A stretch of DNA of 64,000 nt from Alphaproteobacteria bacterium. GTDB lineage: Bacteria; Pseudomonadota; Alphaproteobacteria; Caulobacterales; Hyphomonadaceae. The notes below the pieces were generated by a model that saw nothing but the letters and a program-made list of their open reading frames with translations, had not been told where the DNA came from and searched no databases. Location of the stretch: assembly GCA_018222605.1 (NCBI GenBank), contig JAAEZZ010000003.1, forward strand, positions 1 to 64,000, read 5' to 3'. How positions within the stretch are numbered: position 1 is the stretch's first letter; each line of letters begins with the position of its first letter. Both the position numbers and the translations under genes were made by a program. Below are positions 1 to 7,921 of the stretch, piece by piece.

Positions 1-217
1 CCCACATGCTAAACGAGAATTTTCCCAAATCGAATGGTCCAGTTTCTCGGAAGCAGGTCACTTTCAGATTGTTCCACCATTTTGCACTGCCGAAGAGACC
101 GTAGACGCCCTTCAAACCCATATGCGGCCGGTTTTTATCCTGTGTCAGAGCCTGCGCATCAGCCACCTGCTCTGGGTCCTGGGCCAGTGTGATGGCAAGG
201 TCATAGATTGTTTTCAT
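1..217 (-). CDS. Hypothetical protein, C-terminus beyond the window edge
   Basis: Open frame on the minus strand that starts at an ATG at 217 and runs off the left edge without a stop, so it is missing from the ORF track. The first 72 codons are visible (begins MKTIYDLAIT, later GLKGVYGLFGS and KWWNN). A GGAGA ribosome site lies just before the start. No signal peptide or membrane segment is evident in the visible part. It follows two other small minus-strand genes in the same direction. I do not recognise the family. Confidence 0.55.
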   Translation of the reverse strand, partial: MKTIYDLAITLAQDPEQVADAQALTQDKNRPHMGLKGVYGLFGSAKWWNNLKVTCFRETGPFDLGKFSFSMW

Positions 218-263
218 GCTGGTTCTCCACACTGATGATTGCGAGACTACGGGTGACTCGATT

Positions 264-536
264 TCAGTCACCGGCAAAGATAACAGACCGCCCCGTTCGA
301 TCGCATTCTTCCAAGATGCCAAGCAAGGATGTTGATGTCTGGAGTTCCGTCAGGACCGCGATGAATGCCGGAAGCGCTGTGTCCACGACGACGTCACTAT
401 AGGGGTCGATGAAGAGACCTGTGCGTTGGTGGAACAGTTCGAATGCCGGATAAAGATCGCCATAGGTTTTGTCATCGATCTGGAACAAGAGCTGTCCTAT
501 TCTCCGGTTTTCATATAAGTGAACATCAAGGGCCAT
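264..536 (-). CDS. Small hypothetical protein (90 aa)
   Basis: I chose the ATG at 536 (MALDVHLYEN) over the longer track start at 563, because AGAGG sits seven bases before it and the extra N-terminus looks like leader sequence. The product is a small acidic soluble protein with no signal peptide, membrane segment or cysteine pair. It lies 46 bases before the partial gene at the left edge and runs the same way. Small acidic neighbours in a row resemble immunity-type genes next to polymorphic toxins, but no toxin is visible here and I cannot place it in a family. Confidence 0.5.
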   Translation of the reverse strand: MALDVHLYENRRIGQLLFQIDDKTYGDLYPAFELFHQRTGLFIDPYSDVVVDTALPAFIAVLTELQTSTSLLGILEECDRTGRSVIFAGD

Positions 537-672
537 ATCTTTACCTCTACTCCCCAGCACCACTCAATCTCGGCGCTCGAAACATGCCCGATCGGATGTT
601 TGGTCAATCACATTCCAGCCAAGTTGATCCAGTGCATTCGCTCAGCCTGAGCATAATCTTCAGTCCACAAAC

Positions 673-946
673 CTAAAGACGCCGCAGTGAAGAGCCAACA
701 GAGTTGGTGTCATGGTGCCCCTCAATCATGTCCATAAGGGTGAGGAACGAATTTCCATCTGAAACCGGCGACGCATTGAATGGGTTCGGGTTGCCAGGCA
801 CGGAATGGTTTTGCCACACCGATTGCACCGAAAGCATGTGGTGATCGGAATTAGTAATCCACACCCATGCACTGCGGATCTCATCCAACAGATTTCCAGC
901 ATAAGGCTGGGTCAAAGATCAGCAGAATTCTGGTGTGCCGAGGCAT
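673..946 (-). pseudogene. Small hypothetical gene with apparent frameshift
   Basis: A well-placed ATG at 946 with AAGGAG before it opens a frame (MPRHTRILLI...) that stops after about 21 codons. The track ORF in the other frame (673-915) starts only at a TTG with no ribosome site and has a stop just upstream. The two frames overlap near base 910, so the natural product was probably about 90 residues: MPRHTRILL joined to TQPYAGNLLDEIRSAW and onward. It may be a decayed gene or carry a sequencing error. Family not recognised. Confidence 0.4.
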
Positions 947-968
947 GATCAATTCTCCTTCAAGCTTC

Positions 969-1214
969 TCATTCATATCCGCGGATCAGGATGCCTACTC
1001 TGTCCTCCGTAATCGGCCATTCTGCATACTGGGCAAGGTATTCCAAAAGTGCTGAATTATCCGCGTTATTATTGGATACGCCAACGCATTCGATGTACGA
1101 GAACGGCACCGAGTTTATGCCTCCGCATTCTCCTAAATTATTTTCATACTCGAAATCGGGATAAGGCGTCAGAACACTGAGAACCGTATAGACAATAAAC
1201 TTCAACCCGATCAT
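969..1214 (-). CDS. Small hypothetical protein, possibly truncated at its N-terminus
   Basis: About 81 residues if started at the ATG at 1214 (MIGLKFIVYTVLSVL). The track start at 1241 lies inside the transposase fragment. The N-terminus is hydrophobic and could be a signal or membrane anchor. The rest is acidic with several Asn and Cys residues. It ends 23 bases before the next minus-strand start. The upstream part of the gene may have been replaced by the IS3 fragment, so an intact N-terminus is not certain. Family not recognised. Confidence 0.35.
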   Translation of the reverse strand: MIGLKFIVYTVLSVLTPYPDFEYENNLGECGGINSVPFSYIECVGVSNNNADNSALLEYLAQYAEWPITEDRVGILIRGYE

Positions 1215-1423
1215 CGAACAACAAGAAACTCCTTCGACCATGTGCAGTAAATGCCTAGGGAGATTCCCTCACGTCCGCACAGTTCGGCAATCGAATACTC
1301 TTCGCGAAGGCCTTCCAGCACGATGCGGATCTTCCCTTCCGCGGAGAATTTACGCCGGGTCTTGCGACGGATTTCTTTTACATGTCGCTCTGCCGATCCG
1401 TCCGGACCGGGTTTCTGTCTCAT
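1211..1423 (-). pseudogene. IS3-family OrfA fragment (transposase helix-turn-helix)
   Basis: Starts at ATG 1423 (MRQKPGPDGSAERHV) and shows the usual OrfA segment with KTRRKFSAEGKIRIVLEGL and the helix-turn-helix around SIAELCGREGIS. The expected continuation after WSKEFL is lost: the frame reads three foreign codons and stops. No OrfB with a DDE domain follows, so this is a dead end-fragment. The junction near base 1226 marks where the element was cut and where the neighbouring small gene begins. Confidence 0.7.
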
Positions 1424-1583
1424 GGTCGCTAACGGGGAACATCCCTGGTGAGTATTTGCAAACTCGCCCATGAACGAACTATATGAACGAAGCTGTTCGC
1501 GCATGTTGGCAACTGAACAGCTTCAGCACCCCTTTTTCATGATGAACCGCGCGCAATATGTGAATGAATAAACTCATGGGTCT

Positions 1584-3803
1584 TCACATCGACACCTTGA
1601 ACTCCAGGCCAACCAGCCTTGGCCTCTGCCGCGCATATGTCTGGTTGCCCAGCAGATTACCGTACGCGAAGGTCTTGTTATCTTCGTCCAGCAGGTTCTG
1701 GGCGAACAAAGCGAGCGACCACCCCTTCGGCTTGTTCTCAATCGACAGCCGCAACCCCATATCACTTACTTTTTCCGAACGGGAAAGCGGATCGGCAAGA
1801 AACTGCGTCATTTCGCTGGTGTACGTGTAACTCAGCTGGAAAACGCCATCATAGGAGTCCCCCAATGAGTAATAATATCTCGAAACGGCGTTGAGGGAGA
1901 ATTCGGGTGACTGCGTGAGGCGGTCTCCTTTCAGCACGGGTGCGGCAACGGGAATACCGCGCACATCCGATGGCGGCTTTGTGACTTCCGCATCGAGATA
2001 GGCGGCACCGAATGAGACATCCCAACTGTCGGAGACCTGAGCCGCGATTTCCAACTCCGCACCCGTTGCTTCGGATTCCGGAAGTGTCGCGAGCGTTGAG
2101 ACTGGCCCGAATGCAGTCGGGATGAAGATGGCTGACTGTTTGTCTTCATATTGATAATGGAACACAGCAGCACTGGCCTGCACCCGGTCCTTGAGGCGTG
2201 TTTTGAAACCCGTCTCATATGAAGTGAGCTGTTCCGGCGGAACATATCCCCAACCGAGCGGATCCGGCACTGCACCCGAATAAAACACTCCGGATTTGAA
2301 GCCGGTAGCGACCGAAGCATAGAGCAAGGTATTTTCCGTTGCCTGATAGTCCACTCCGGCGCGCCATGAAAAATCTGACTCACTTTCCTCGGAATCGACC
2401 TCAACAATGACACCCCCAAAGCCGCCGACAACATACCCAGAATTGTCAGTTACATTTCCACGGAACCGGCGCTCGTCATCAGTGTACCGGCCCGCAAGCG
2501 TAAGTGTCAGCGCATCGCTGAGATACCATTCGGAGTGAGCATAGATTCCCAATGATTTTGTAATTTGACGCGTGGTCGCGGTCTGAGTCACCTCGATACC
2601 AAAATCGGATGGGCGCAACCCGTCCGGAGACAGAAGGTTGAGAGTATCGGTGGCTAGGATGTCGTCCGTTACGTCGATGAAGTCCCGGCCATATACCAGG
2701 CCCATAATCAAGCTTCCCCGATTGCCGAATTCCGAAGACAAGCGGATCTCCTGACTGATTTGCTCCACATCCGTACGGAAGTGGAAATCCGCAAGCGTCG
2801 CAGGAGACCCGTCATTGTTATCATAGGCATCGCGGTCGATTGTCTGCCAGCCCGTAATTGCTTCAAGCTCTCCAACTGGCGTGTCTGCGGAGATTCGGAA
2901 GTTTGCTCCCCACAGGTTCGTGTCGTTCTTGGGCGAGCGGACTCCATCCACACCCGTGAAGAATGACCCCAAATCAGTCCTGTCGGCCTGATCAGGAGAA
3001 GAAAACTGAATCCCGAGAAAGCCGTCATACCCAACACGATCATCACTGTGCCAAGATGGATTAACGCCCTGATCGCGTTCAGCATGCAGTGTGAAAAGCG
3101 TATCGATCCCATCCACGGGTGTGTATGCAAGATGAACCCGCCCTGACAGCCGATCAGATTTTGCTGCATCGGCACTACCGTTCACACCGTCCTGCCAGCC
3201 ATCAAAACTCTTTTCATAGTTAAAAGCTGCACGTGCACCAAAGCGCTCTGACAACGGACCAGATACCACTCCGGTCAAGTTGCTTTCATTGAGTGTATTC
3301 ACACGCCCCAGCAGATAAGCTTCCGCATTTTTACCAGGCTTGGCGGTAATGATATTTACCGCTCCACCGGTAGAATTGCGGCCATACAATGTACCCTGCG
3401 GCCCCTTCAGAACTTCAACCCGCTCAAGATCAAACAGCCGGAAGCCCTGCATCACCGCAGAGACAGGGTATATCTCATCGACATATATGGCGGTACCACT
3501 GGCATTATTTCCAATAAAATCCTCGAGGCCAACCCCGCGTATACTGAATGATGGGGCACCAACTGAATTCATAACTGTCGACAACCCTGGCGTTTGACCA
3601 GCCAGATCCAACGGGTCTCCAATGGAAAGCTCCGTGAGATCTTCGCCGTCAAATGCTGAAATGGCGACTGGTACGTTCGAAACATCCTCAGCCTTCTTCT
3701 GGGCTGTTACCGTGACCGTATCCAGAACTCTGTCCTGAGCATGGGTGATCTGCCCTACCCCAATTGCCCCGATTGCGATTGCCGCAAAGCGAATAACTTC
3801 CAT
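1584..3803 (-). CDS. TonB-dependent outer-membrane receptor
   Basis: Outer-membrane gated barrel that imports a bound ligand using TonB energy. The start at 3803 gives MEVIRFAAIAIGAIG, a signal peptide ending near THAQ, with GGGAGAGG directly upstream; the track start adds 33 unlikely residues. The TonB box region is VLDTVTVTAQ. The plug domain shows VPVAISAFDG and VEVLKGPQGTLYGRNSTGGAVN. A 22-strand-type barrel fills the rest, about 739 residues in all, normal for the family. The last residue is Met (KVSM) instead of the usual Phe that helps barrel assembly. The 17-bp site before it matches the one before the GMC oxidoreductase operon, so it is probably the importer for that operon's substrate. 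The ligand is unknown. Confidence 0.93.
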   Translation of the reverse strand: MEVIRFAAIAIGAIGVGQITHAQDRVLDTVTVTAQKKAEDVSNVPVAISAFDGEDLTELSIGDPLDLAGQTPGLSTVMNSVGAPSFSIRGVGLEDFIGNNASGTAIYVDEIYPVSAVMQGFRLFDLERVEVLKGPQGTLYGRNSTGGAVNIITAKPGKNAEAYLLGRVNTLNESNLTGVVSGPLSERFGARAAFNYEKSFDGWQDGVNGSADAAKSDRLSGRVHLAYTPVDGIDTLFTLHAERDQGVNPSWHSDDRVGYDGFLGIQFSSPDQADRTDLGSFFTGVDGVRSPKNDTNLWGANFRISADTPVGELEAITGWQTIDRDAYDNNDGSPATLADFHFRTDVEQISQEIRLSSEFGNRGSLIMGLVYGRDFIDVTDDILATDTLNLLSPDGLRPSDFGIEVTQTATTRQITKSLGIYAHSEWYLSDALTLTLAGRYTDDERRFRGNVTDNSGYVVGGFGGVIVEVDSEESESDFSWRAGVDYQATENTLLYASVATGFKSGVFYSGAVPDPLGWGYVPPEQLTSYETGFKTRLKDRVQASAAVFHYQYEDKQSAIFIPTAFGPVSTLATLPESEATGAELEIAAQVSDSWDVSFGAAYLDAEVTKPPSDVRGIPVAAPVLKGDRLTQSPEFSLNAVSRYYYSLGDSYDGVFQLSYTYTSEMTQFLADPLSRSEKVSDMGLRLSIENKPKGWSLALFAQNLLDEDNKTFAYGNLLGNQTYARQRPRLVGLEFKVSM

Positions 3804-3837
3804 GACCCTCTCCCGCGTGATGCCGACATATATTATT

Positions 3838-3854
3838 AGTATGATCGTACCATT
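3838..3854 (-). promoter_or_regulatory. Probable TetR operator before the TonB receptor
   Basis: Read on the minus strand the site is AATGGTACGATCATACT, 35 bases before the receptor start. It matches 15 of 17 bases of the site at 4949-4965 in front of the divergent GMC operon. The core has the form GTAC-N4-(G/A)TAC. The two copies, both close to starts and flanking the TetR gene, suggest a common operator. This is inferred from sequence identity only. Confidence 0.6.
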
Positions 3855-3931
3855 ATTAAGGACCACAAGCCTGTCAAATGATTTTTTGGGGCCGGAGCAC
3901 ATTCTTACCGTCTACGGAATGTGGACAACCT

Positions 3932-3956
3932 GCCCTGCACACACTTCGTGCAGGGC
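3932..3956. other. Strong hairpin (9-bp perfect stem, 7-nt loop)
   Basis: GCCCTGCAC and GTGCAGGGC flank the loop acacttc. It lies in the 364-base gap between the TonB receptor start and the end of the TetR gene, about 210 bases past the TetR stop. There is no T-run on either side, so a classical intrinsic terminator is not supported; it could still stabilise a transcript end. Nothing else is recognisable in 3960-4167. Confidence 0.45.
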
Positions 3957-4167
3957 GTATACTCAGATGTAAAAGAGCAGCAGAACGATCTAGGGCGTTT
4001 GCCGCCAAGACTGGAACTCGAAGCGGATAAACATTCGCGGACTACGAACGCAGCTGAGACCAACGACCACTTCGTCAGCAGATCCCGTCCAGCAGGCGGG
4101 TGAGTTACAATGCTACATTCTGCCGGAAAGCATCAGGCCTGCGGGCGCTGCCCTGCGAGCGCTCGTT

Positions 4168-4815
4168 TTAATCATCGGCGTCGTCGACAATTCTAAGAAT
4201 AAGCCTTTTCAAGTCCTTCTCCGCATTCCGGACTGCCGGGATACGCGGCTTTTGATATCCTCGAAACAGGGATGCACCTTCGATCAGGGAAATGATCAGA
4301 AACGCGCATCGGTTGGCCTTGGCCGCCGTAAGGCCAGGACGGGCACGGCGCACCAGAACTGCCAATGTTTCCAAATAGGTCTGATAATAAGAGTTCATAA
4401 TGTTCGCTGCAGTCACATCGTGCGCGGCCAGCGCCCACAGCTCCCAGAAAATTATGCAACTATTCTGGCTGGTTTGGTCTTTGAGAAGGTAATCAATCGT
4501 GTTGAGCAGCGTGGTTTCGCCATTCGCACCCGATTCAGGATCACCAACCTGATCAAGCTCCGCATCATAGCGGCCCATCTCCCGCTTCAGCATTGCTTCA
4601 ATCAGGTCTGCTCTCGTTGGAAAGTAGAACTGGAGGTTGCCAACTGTGATACCTGCAGTTTCTGCAACCTTCCGGTAAGACAAACCCGCATAGCCGGTTT
4701 CAACAAGAATCTGAACCGCGCAGTCCAGGACTTCTTCCCGCTTTTTCTCACCTTTTCTCATTCCGTCCACGACTCCCGATACAGCATTCAATTCCCTTAT
4801 ACGATATTGCTGCAT
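4168..4815 (-). CDS. TetR-family transcriptional regulator
   Basis: One-component repressor-type regulator. The helix-turn-helix is plain in the N-terminal part: GYAGLSYRKVAETAGITVG followed by NLQFYFPTRADL. The C-terminal ligand domain includes the LLKDQTSQNSCIIFWELWALA helix region typical of TetR_C domains. The track start at 4932 gives 254 residues; I prefer the ATG at 4815, which gives 215 residues and has AGGA seven bases upstream. Residue counts near 200 are usual. The gene sits between the TonB receptor and the divergent GMC operon, and paired 17-bp sites flank it, so it most likely controls both. Ligand not known. Confidence 0.85.
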   Translation of the reverse strand: MQQYRIRELNAVSGVVDGMRKGEKKREEVLDCAVQILVETGYAGLSYRKVAETAGITVGNLQFYFPTRADLIEAMLKREMGRYDAELDQVGDPESGANGETTLLNTIDYLLKDQTSQNSCIIFWELWALAAHDVTAANIMNSYYQTYLETLAVLVRRARPGLTAAKANRCAFLIISLIEGASLFRGYQKPRIPAVRNAEKDLKRLILRIVDDADD

Positions 4816-4948
4816 AACGAAATCCTGTTCACTGAACAGTGCTGCCGACTTACCTGTACTCTCAGCTAAATCAAGATAACTCCTCCTCTGATTTTTGTCA
4901 GGTCGGACGAAAGTCGACAACAGCATTGACAATCGGCCACATCCTATA

Positions 4949-4965
4949 AATGGTACGATTGTACT
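4949..4965 (+). promoter_or_regulatory. Probable TetR operator before the GMC oxidoreductase operon
   Basis: AATGGTACGATTGTACT, 24 bases before the first gene of the operon, with inverted halves GTAC-GATT-GTAC. It is a near copy of the site at 3838-3854. A TTGACA hexamer at 4926-4931 and TATAAA at 4945-4950 lie next to it, but their spacing (13 bases) is too short for a confident sigma-70 call. Repression by steric block of the promoter is the likely mode. Confidence 0.6.
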
Positions 4966-4989
4966 TTTTTGTGTTTATGGGTGACCTAG

Positions 4990-5592
4990 ATGAGAGCAGG
5001 ACAGGGCAGTATACTTTCGCGACGAGGCTTCTTGGTAGCAGGCGTAGCTGGAGGCGTTCTGGCAGCAGCGGGCGGGACGATTGCGTTGCGCATGTCGCGT
5101 TCGGAGGCGGATTATCGCGCAATTGCGGGTGATGGATCGCCACCTTTGGTTCTGAACTGGAAAGGCCTGGCGGTGATGTCTCTGGTAGCCAACCGCATCA
5201 TCGCCCCAACTGCTGACATGCCTTCCGTGCAGGAAACGATGACAGCTCGCCGAATCGATCTCGAACTTTCATACGGCAGTGCAAAGCTCCAGTCGGATAT
5301 GAAAGCTTCCCTGGGATACCTTGAAATTCTTCCGGCCTTGTCCGGCGACGTACGTCCTTTCTCCACACTGCCTGCAGATGAACAAACCGACACGCTGCGG
5401 TCGATGAGCGCAAGCGCTGGAGCTGACCGGGCGATCTACATGGCGCTGAAATTCTTCTCAGGCCTGTTCTACTACACCGACGACCGCAGCTGGCCCTCAA
5501 TCGACTATGTCGGGCCATCGGTTCCGGAAAAAGTGTTTGAAGGCGGAAACCGCATTGCAAATCTTGCTCTCAATCAGGAGGTGGTGCAATGA
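4990..5592 (+). CDS. Tat-exported small subunit, gluconate 2-dehydrogenase subunit 3-like
   Basis: 200-residue protein with a twin-arginine signal: SRRGFLVAGVAGG followed by a hydrophobic stretch and a small-residue region, so it is exported folded. Proteins of this type partner GMC-type FAD dehydrogenases, acting as small subunits in membrane-bound sugar or alcohol dehydrogenases and carrying the catalytic subunit across the membrane. The stop overlaps the start of the GMC oxidoreductase (ATGA), which fits a one-to-one complex. It is the first gene of the operon, just downstream of the putative TetR operator. The family assignment rests on the Tat signal, the size and the partner gene; the body of the protein has few motifs that I can name. 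Confidence 0.75.
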   Translation: MRAGQGSILSRRGFLVAGVAGGVLAAAGGTIALRMSRSEADYRAIAGDGSPPLVLNWKGLAVMSLVANRIIAPTADMPSVQETMTARRIDLELSYGSAKLQSDMKASLGYLEILPALSGDVRPFSTLPADEQTDTLRSMSASAGADRAIYMALKFFSGLFYYTDDRSWPSIDYVGPSVPEKVFEGGNRIANLALNQEVVQ

Positions 5593-7151
5593 TTCAGGAA
5601 GGCAAGGACATAAAGGCTGATATCGAAAAAACCGCAGACGTAGTGGTCATCGGCTCCGGTTGCGGCGGTGCAACTGCCGCAAAGGAACTCGCCCGGGCAG
5701 GGTTTGACGTCGTCATGGTGGAGCGGGGCGGATACTACACGACAGGGCGCGGCGATTTCGATCAGCGTGCCGATAACATGCTGGCTCGCATTGATGGCGG
5801 CCGCGGGCTCGAAACATCCTCCAATTCTGAAATCGCGCTGATGTATGGAAATTGCGTTGGCGGCGCCAGCGTACACTACTGGGGTGACAGCTGGCGCCTG
5901 CCGGAAGACAGGGCCAAGCAGTGGAGCGAACAGGGTATTTCGGGCCATGATCACGACACGCTGGCACCAATCTTCGATCAAATCGAGAAAGATCTGAATA
6001 TCCACGTTCATGGGCCCGAATACTACAACCGCCTCAACCAGCTTTTCGATATCGGCGCCGAACGCCTCGGCTGGGGGATCGAAGCGGTACCTCAGGCCAG
6101 ACGTGGCTGTGCCGCGAGCGGACATTGCTACCAGGGATGCGCTTTTGATGCCAAGCAAAGCATGGCCGTCACCTACGTCCCGGAATTTCTGAAGGCTGGT
6201 GGACACCTGTATGCCGACGTCCAGGTCGACCGGATCACACGCGATGCCGCGGGTCATGCGGACGGTGTCGATTGCTCCGTGATCGACAGAGCCACTGGCC
6301 GTCCAACCGGACAGTCTGTCCGCATTAATGCGCGAGCGGTCGTTCTGGCAGCCGGAGGGTTCAGTTCGGCGGTCATCTGGCTCAAATCGCAGCTTCCTAA
6401 CCGTAGTGGCATGGTCGGCCGGAATTTTCTCTGCAACCCGAACCCTGTCGTCTACGCCGTGTTCGACGAAGATATTAATATGTGGATGAACGTACCGGCT
6501 GCGACTGGGACGAAAGACTTTCGTCTTCCAACATATGACGTAAACGGGAATTACGTTGAGGGCGGTTACTTGCTGCACCCCAACCAGCTTCAGCCGGAAA
6601 TTCTGGCTGCGTTGCTGCCGGGAGTCGGCGCAGAGTATCAGGAGCTCATGCGTGAGCTTCCTCGGATCGGCTCTGCGGTCGCGTGGATTGACGACGAGAT
6701 TGGTGGCCGTATTACGCTCGGCGGTGACGGCGAGCCTGTCTACGACTACAAGCTCATTGGCGACGACCTGTTGAAGATGCGCGACGCGATGAAAAAAGAG
6801 GCGCAGCTGCTGTTCGCCAGCGGCGCGCGCTATTGCTTTGTTCCAGACGCTGGCGGAACCCGCATCCTTTCTGCTGATGAGATTTCCCTGCTCGATACCA
6901 TCGATATCGAGAACGGCGCCGTGCTTCATGGCGCGCCACACCCGGCCGGGACCCTGAAAATGGGAGATGACCCTGCCCGGTCAGTGGTGGCATCCACCCA
7001 TGAAGCGCACGAAGTGCCTGGCCTTTTCGTTGCAGACCCAAGCGTGTTTCCGAGCGGACCAAGCGTGGATCCGTCCGAGACGATCATGGCGTTCTCAGTC
7101 ATCGCGGCACGACATGTTTCGCGAAAACTGACGCAAGGATCAGCACAATGA
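5589..7151 (+). CDS. GMC-family FAD-dependent oxidoreductase
   Basis: Oxidises an alcohol (sugar, sterol, polyol or other) with FAD and passes electrons on. The N-terminal dinucleotide fold is VVVIGSGCGGATAAKELARAG followed by the acidic strand end VERGG. The middle holds the FAD-binding stretch MYGNCVGGASVHYWGDSWR. The C-terminal GMC_oxred_C part has HPAGTLKMGDDP and PSVDPSETIMAF, carrying the catalytic His region. It has no signal peptide of its own; export with the Tat-signal subunit encoded four bases upstream is likely. 520 residues is usual for membrane-associated GMC dehydrogenases. The substrate cannot be read from sequence. Confidence 0.93.
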   Translation: MIQEGKDIKADIEKTADVVVIGSGCGGATAAKELARAGFDVVMVERGGYYTTGRGDFDQRADNMLARIDGGRGLETSSNSEIALMYGNCVGGASVHYWGDSWRLPEDRAKQWSEQGISGHDHDTLAPIFDQIEKDLNIHVHGPEYYNRLNQLFDIGAERLGWGIEAVPQARRGCAASGHCYQGCAFDAKQSMAVTYVPEFLKAGGHLYADVQVDRITRDAAGHADGVDCSVIDRATGRPTGQSVRINARAVVLAAGGFSSAVIWLKSQLPNRSGMVGRNFLCNPNPVVYAVFDEDINMWMNVPAATGTKDFRLPTYDVNGNYVEGGYLLHPNQLQPEILAALLPGVGAEYQELMRELPRIGSAVAWIDDEIGGRITLGGDGEPVYDYKLIGDDLLKMRDAMKKEAQLLFASGARYCFVPDAGGTRILSADEISLLDTIDIENGAVLHGAPHPAGTLKMGDDPARSVVASTHEAHEVPGLFVADPSVFPSGPSVDPSETIMAFSVIAARHVSRKLTQGSAQ

Positions 7152-7537
7152 AAACCTTCTTTTCCATATTCTGGAGATTTCTCTTTCTGATCTCCATACT
7201 GAATTATTCTGACACGACCTCCATCATTGCGAATGGCGGGTTCAACCATGTCGCCCTTCCACCGGAGATGATCTCGCAGGAGATGGTCGGGAATGCATTC
7301 CAGTCTATCGGCTGGAGTATCGTGTTTATCCTGTCACTGCGCCGCAACCCTCTATTTGCTCCGGAGCTCTGCTACTTTCTTGGCGGAATGCTCTTCTTCG
7401 ATGTCCAGACAACCTGGACACTCGACATGCCTCTGCCGCCCGGTTTCCTGATCTGGGGAACAATTGTCGCTGGTTTGCATGTTCTGGCCGGAGTCTATCT
7501 TGCAACCCGTCGCGCCGCCGCGCACCAAGTCGCTTAG
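7148..7537 (+). CDS. Small integral membrane protein (paralogue 1)
   Basis: 129 residues with about four membrane segments, starting in an ATGA overlap with the GMC oxidoreductase stop. It aligns by eye with the next gene product: NAFQSIGW against NAFESAGW, and the stretch before and after DMPLPP against EMPVPP (GGMLFFD / AGMWFWD, then LIWG / IIWG). The pair is therefore a tandem duplication within the operon. Membrane location next to an exported dehydrogenase suggests anchoring or electron passage, but there are no haem-binding His pairs or Cys motifs that I can assign. Family not recognised. Confidence 0.75.
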   Translation: MKTFFSIFWRFLFLISILNYSDTTSIIANGGFNHVALPPEMISQEMVGNAFQSIGWSIVFILSLRRNPLFAPELCYFLGGMLFFDVQTTWTLDMPLPPGFLIWGTIVAGLHVLAGVYLATRRAAAHQVA

Positions 7538-7547
7538 GAGACCGCCC

Positions 7548-7919
7548 GTGTTTTGGAAACTTCTTCCCGTTGTTCCTATACTTACTTTTTCTCATTCCAC
7601 GATCGGCTTCCTGAGCAGCGACTTCGGCTCCGCAGGACTTCCCGATGCTGTCCTGCCGCTACATGCTTGGGTCAACGCATTTGAATCGGCGGGCTGGCTA
7701 TCCGTCCTTGCTCTTTCCTTCACCGGACGGTCATGGGTCGCCTCCCGACTGGCGGTGTTTCTTGCCGGAATGTGGTTTTGGGACATGGTTACAACGCTCA
7801 ACCTAGAAATGCCGGTGCCGCCTCTTCAGATCATCTGGGGCCCGGTCAGCGTTTTTGCGATGCTGTTGCTGGCCTACCAGCTCCACCTCGACAGCAAGAA
7901 TATTTTGAAAGATCTCTGA
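7548..7919 (+). CDS. Small integral membrane protein (paralogue 2)
   Basis: The track ORF starts at 7464, inside the previous gene. The GTG at 7548 has TTAGGAG seven bases upstream and gives a 123-residue protein (begins with FWKLLPVVPILTF) that lines up end to end with its upstream neighbour. About four membrane segments are predicted by eye. The shared signature is NAFxSxGW, then (G/A)GMxFxD, then (D/E)MPxPP and IWG. The second copy lies three bases before the saccharopine-dehydrogenase-like gene. A heteromeric membrane unit made from the two paralogues is a reasonable guess; function unknown. Confidence 0.75.
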   Translation: MFWKLLPVVPILTFSHSTIGFLSSDFGSAGLPDAVLPLHAWVNAFESAGWLSVLALSFTGRSWVASRLAVFLAGMWFWDMVTTLNLEMPVPPLQIIWGPVSVFAMLLLAYQLHLDSKNILKDL

Positions 7920-7921
7920 TC

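Noticed and set aside
4252-4869. 205-codon plus-strand ORF
   Set aside because: Antisense to TetR; no domain.
4926-4950. TTGACA...TATAAA as a sigma-70 promoter of the GMC operon
   Set aside because: Spacing is 13 bases, too short; only the operator call is kept.
5574-6941. 455-codon minus-strand ORF
   Set aside because: Fully antisense to the GMC oxidoreductase, with no ribosome site and no domain; a shadow of GC-rich coding DNA.
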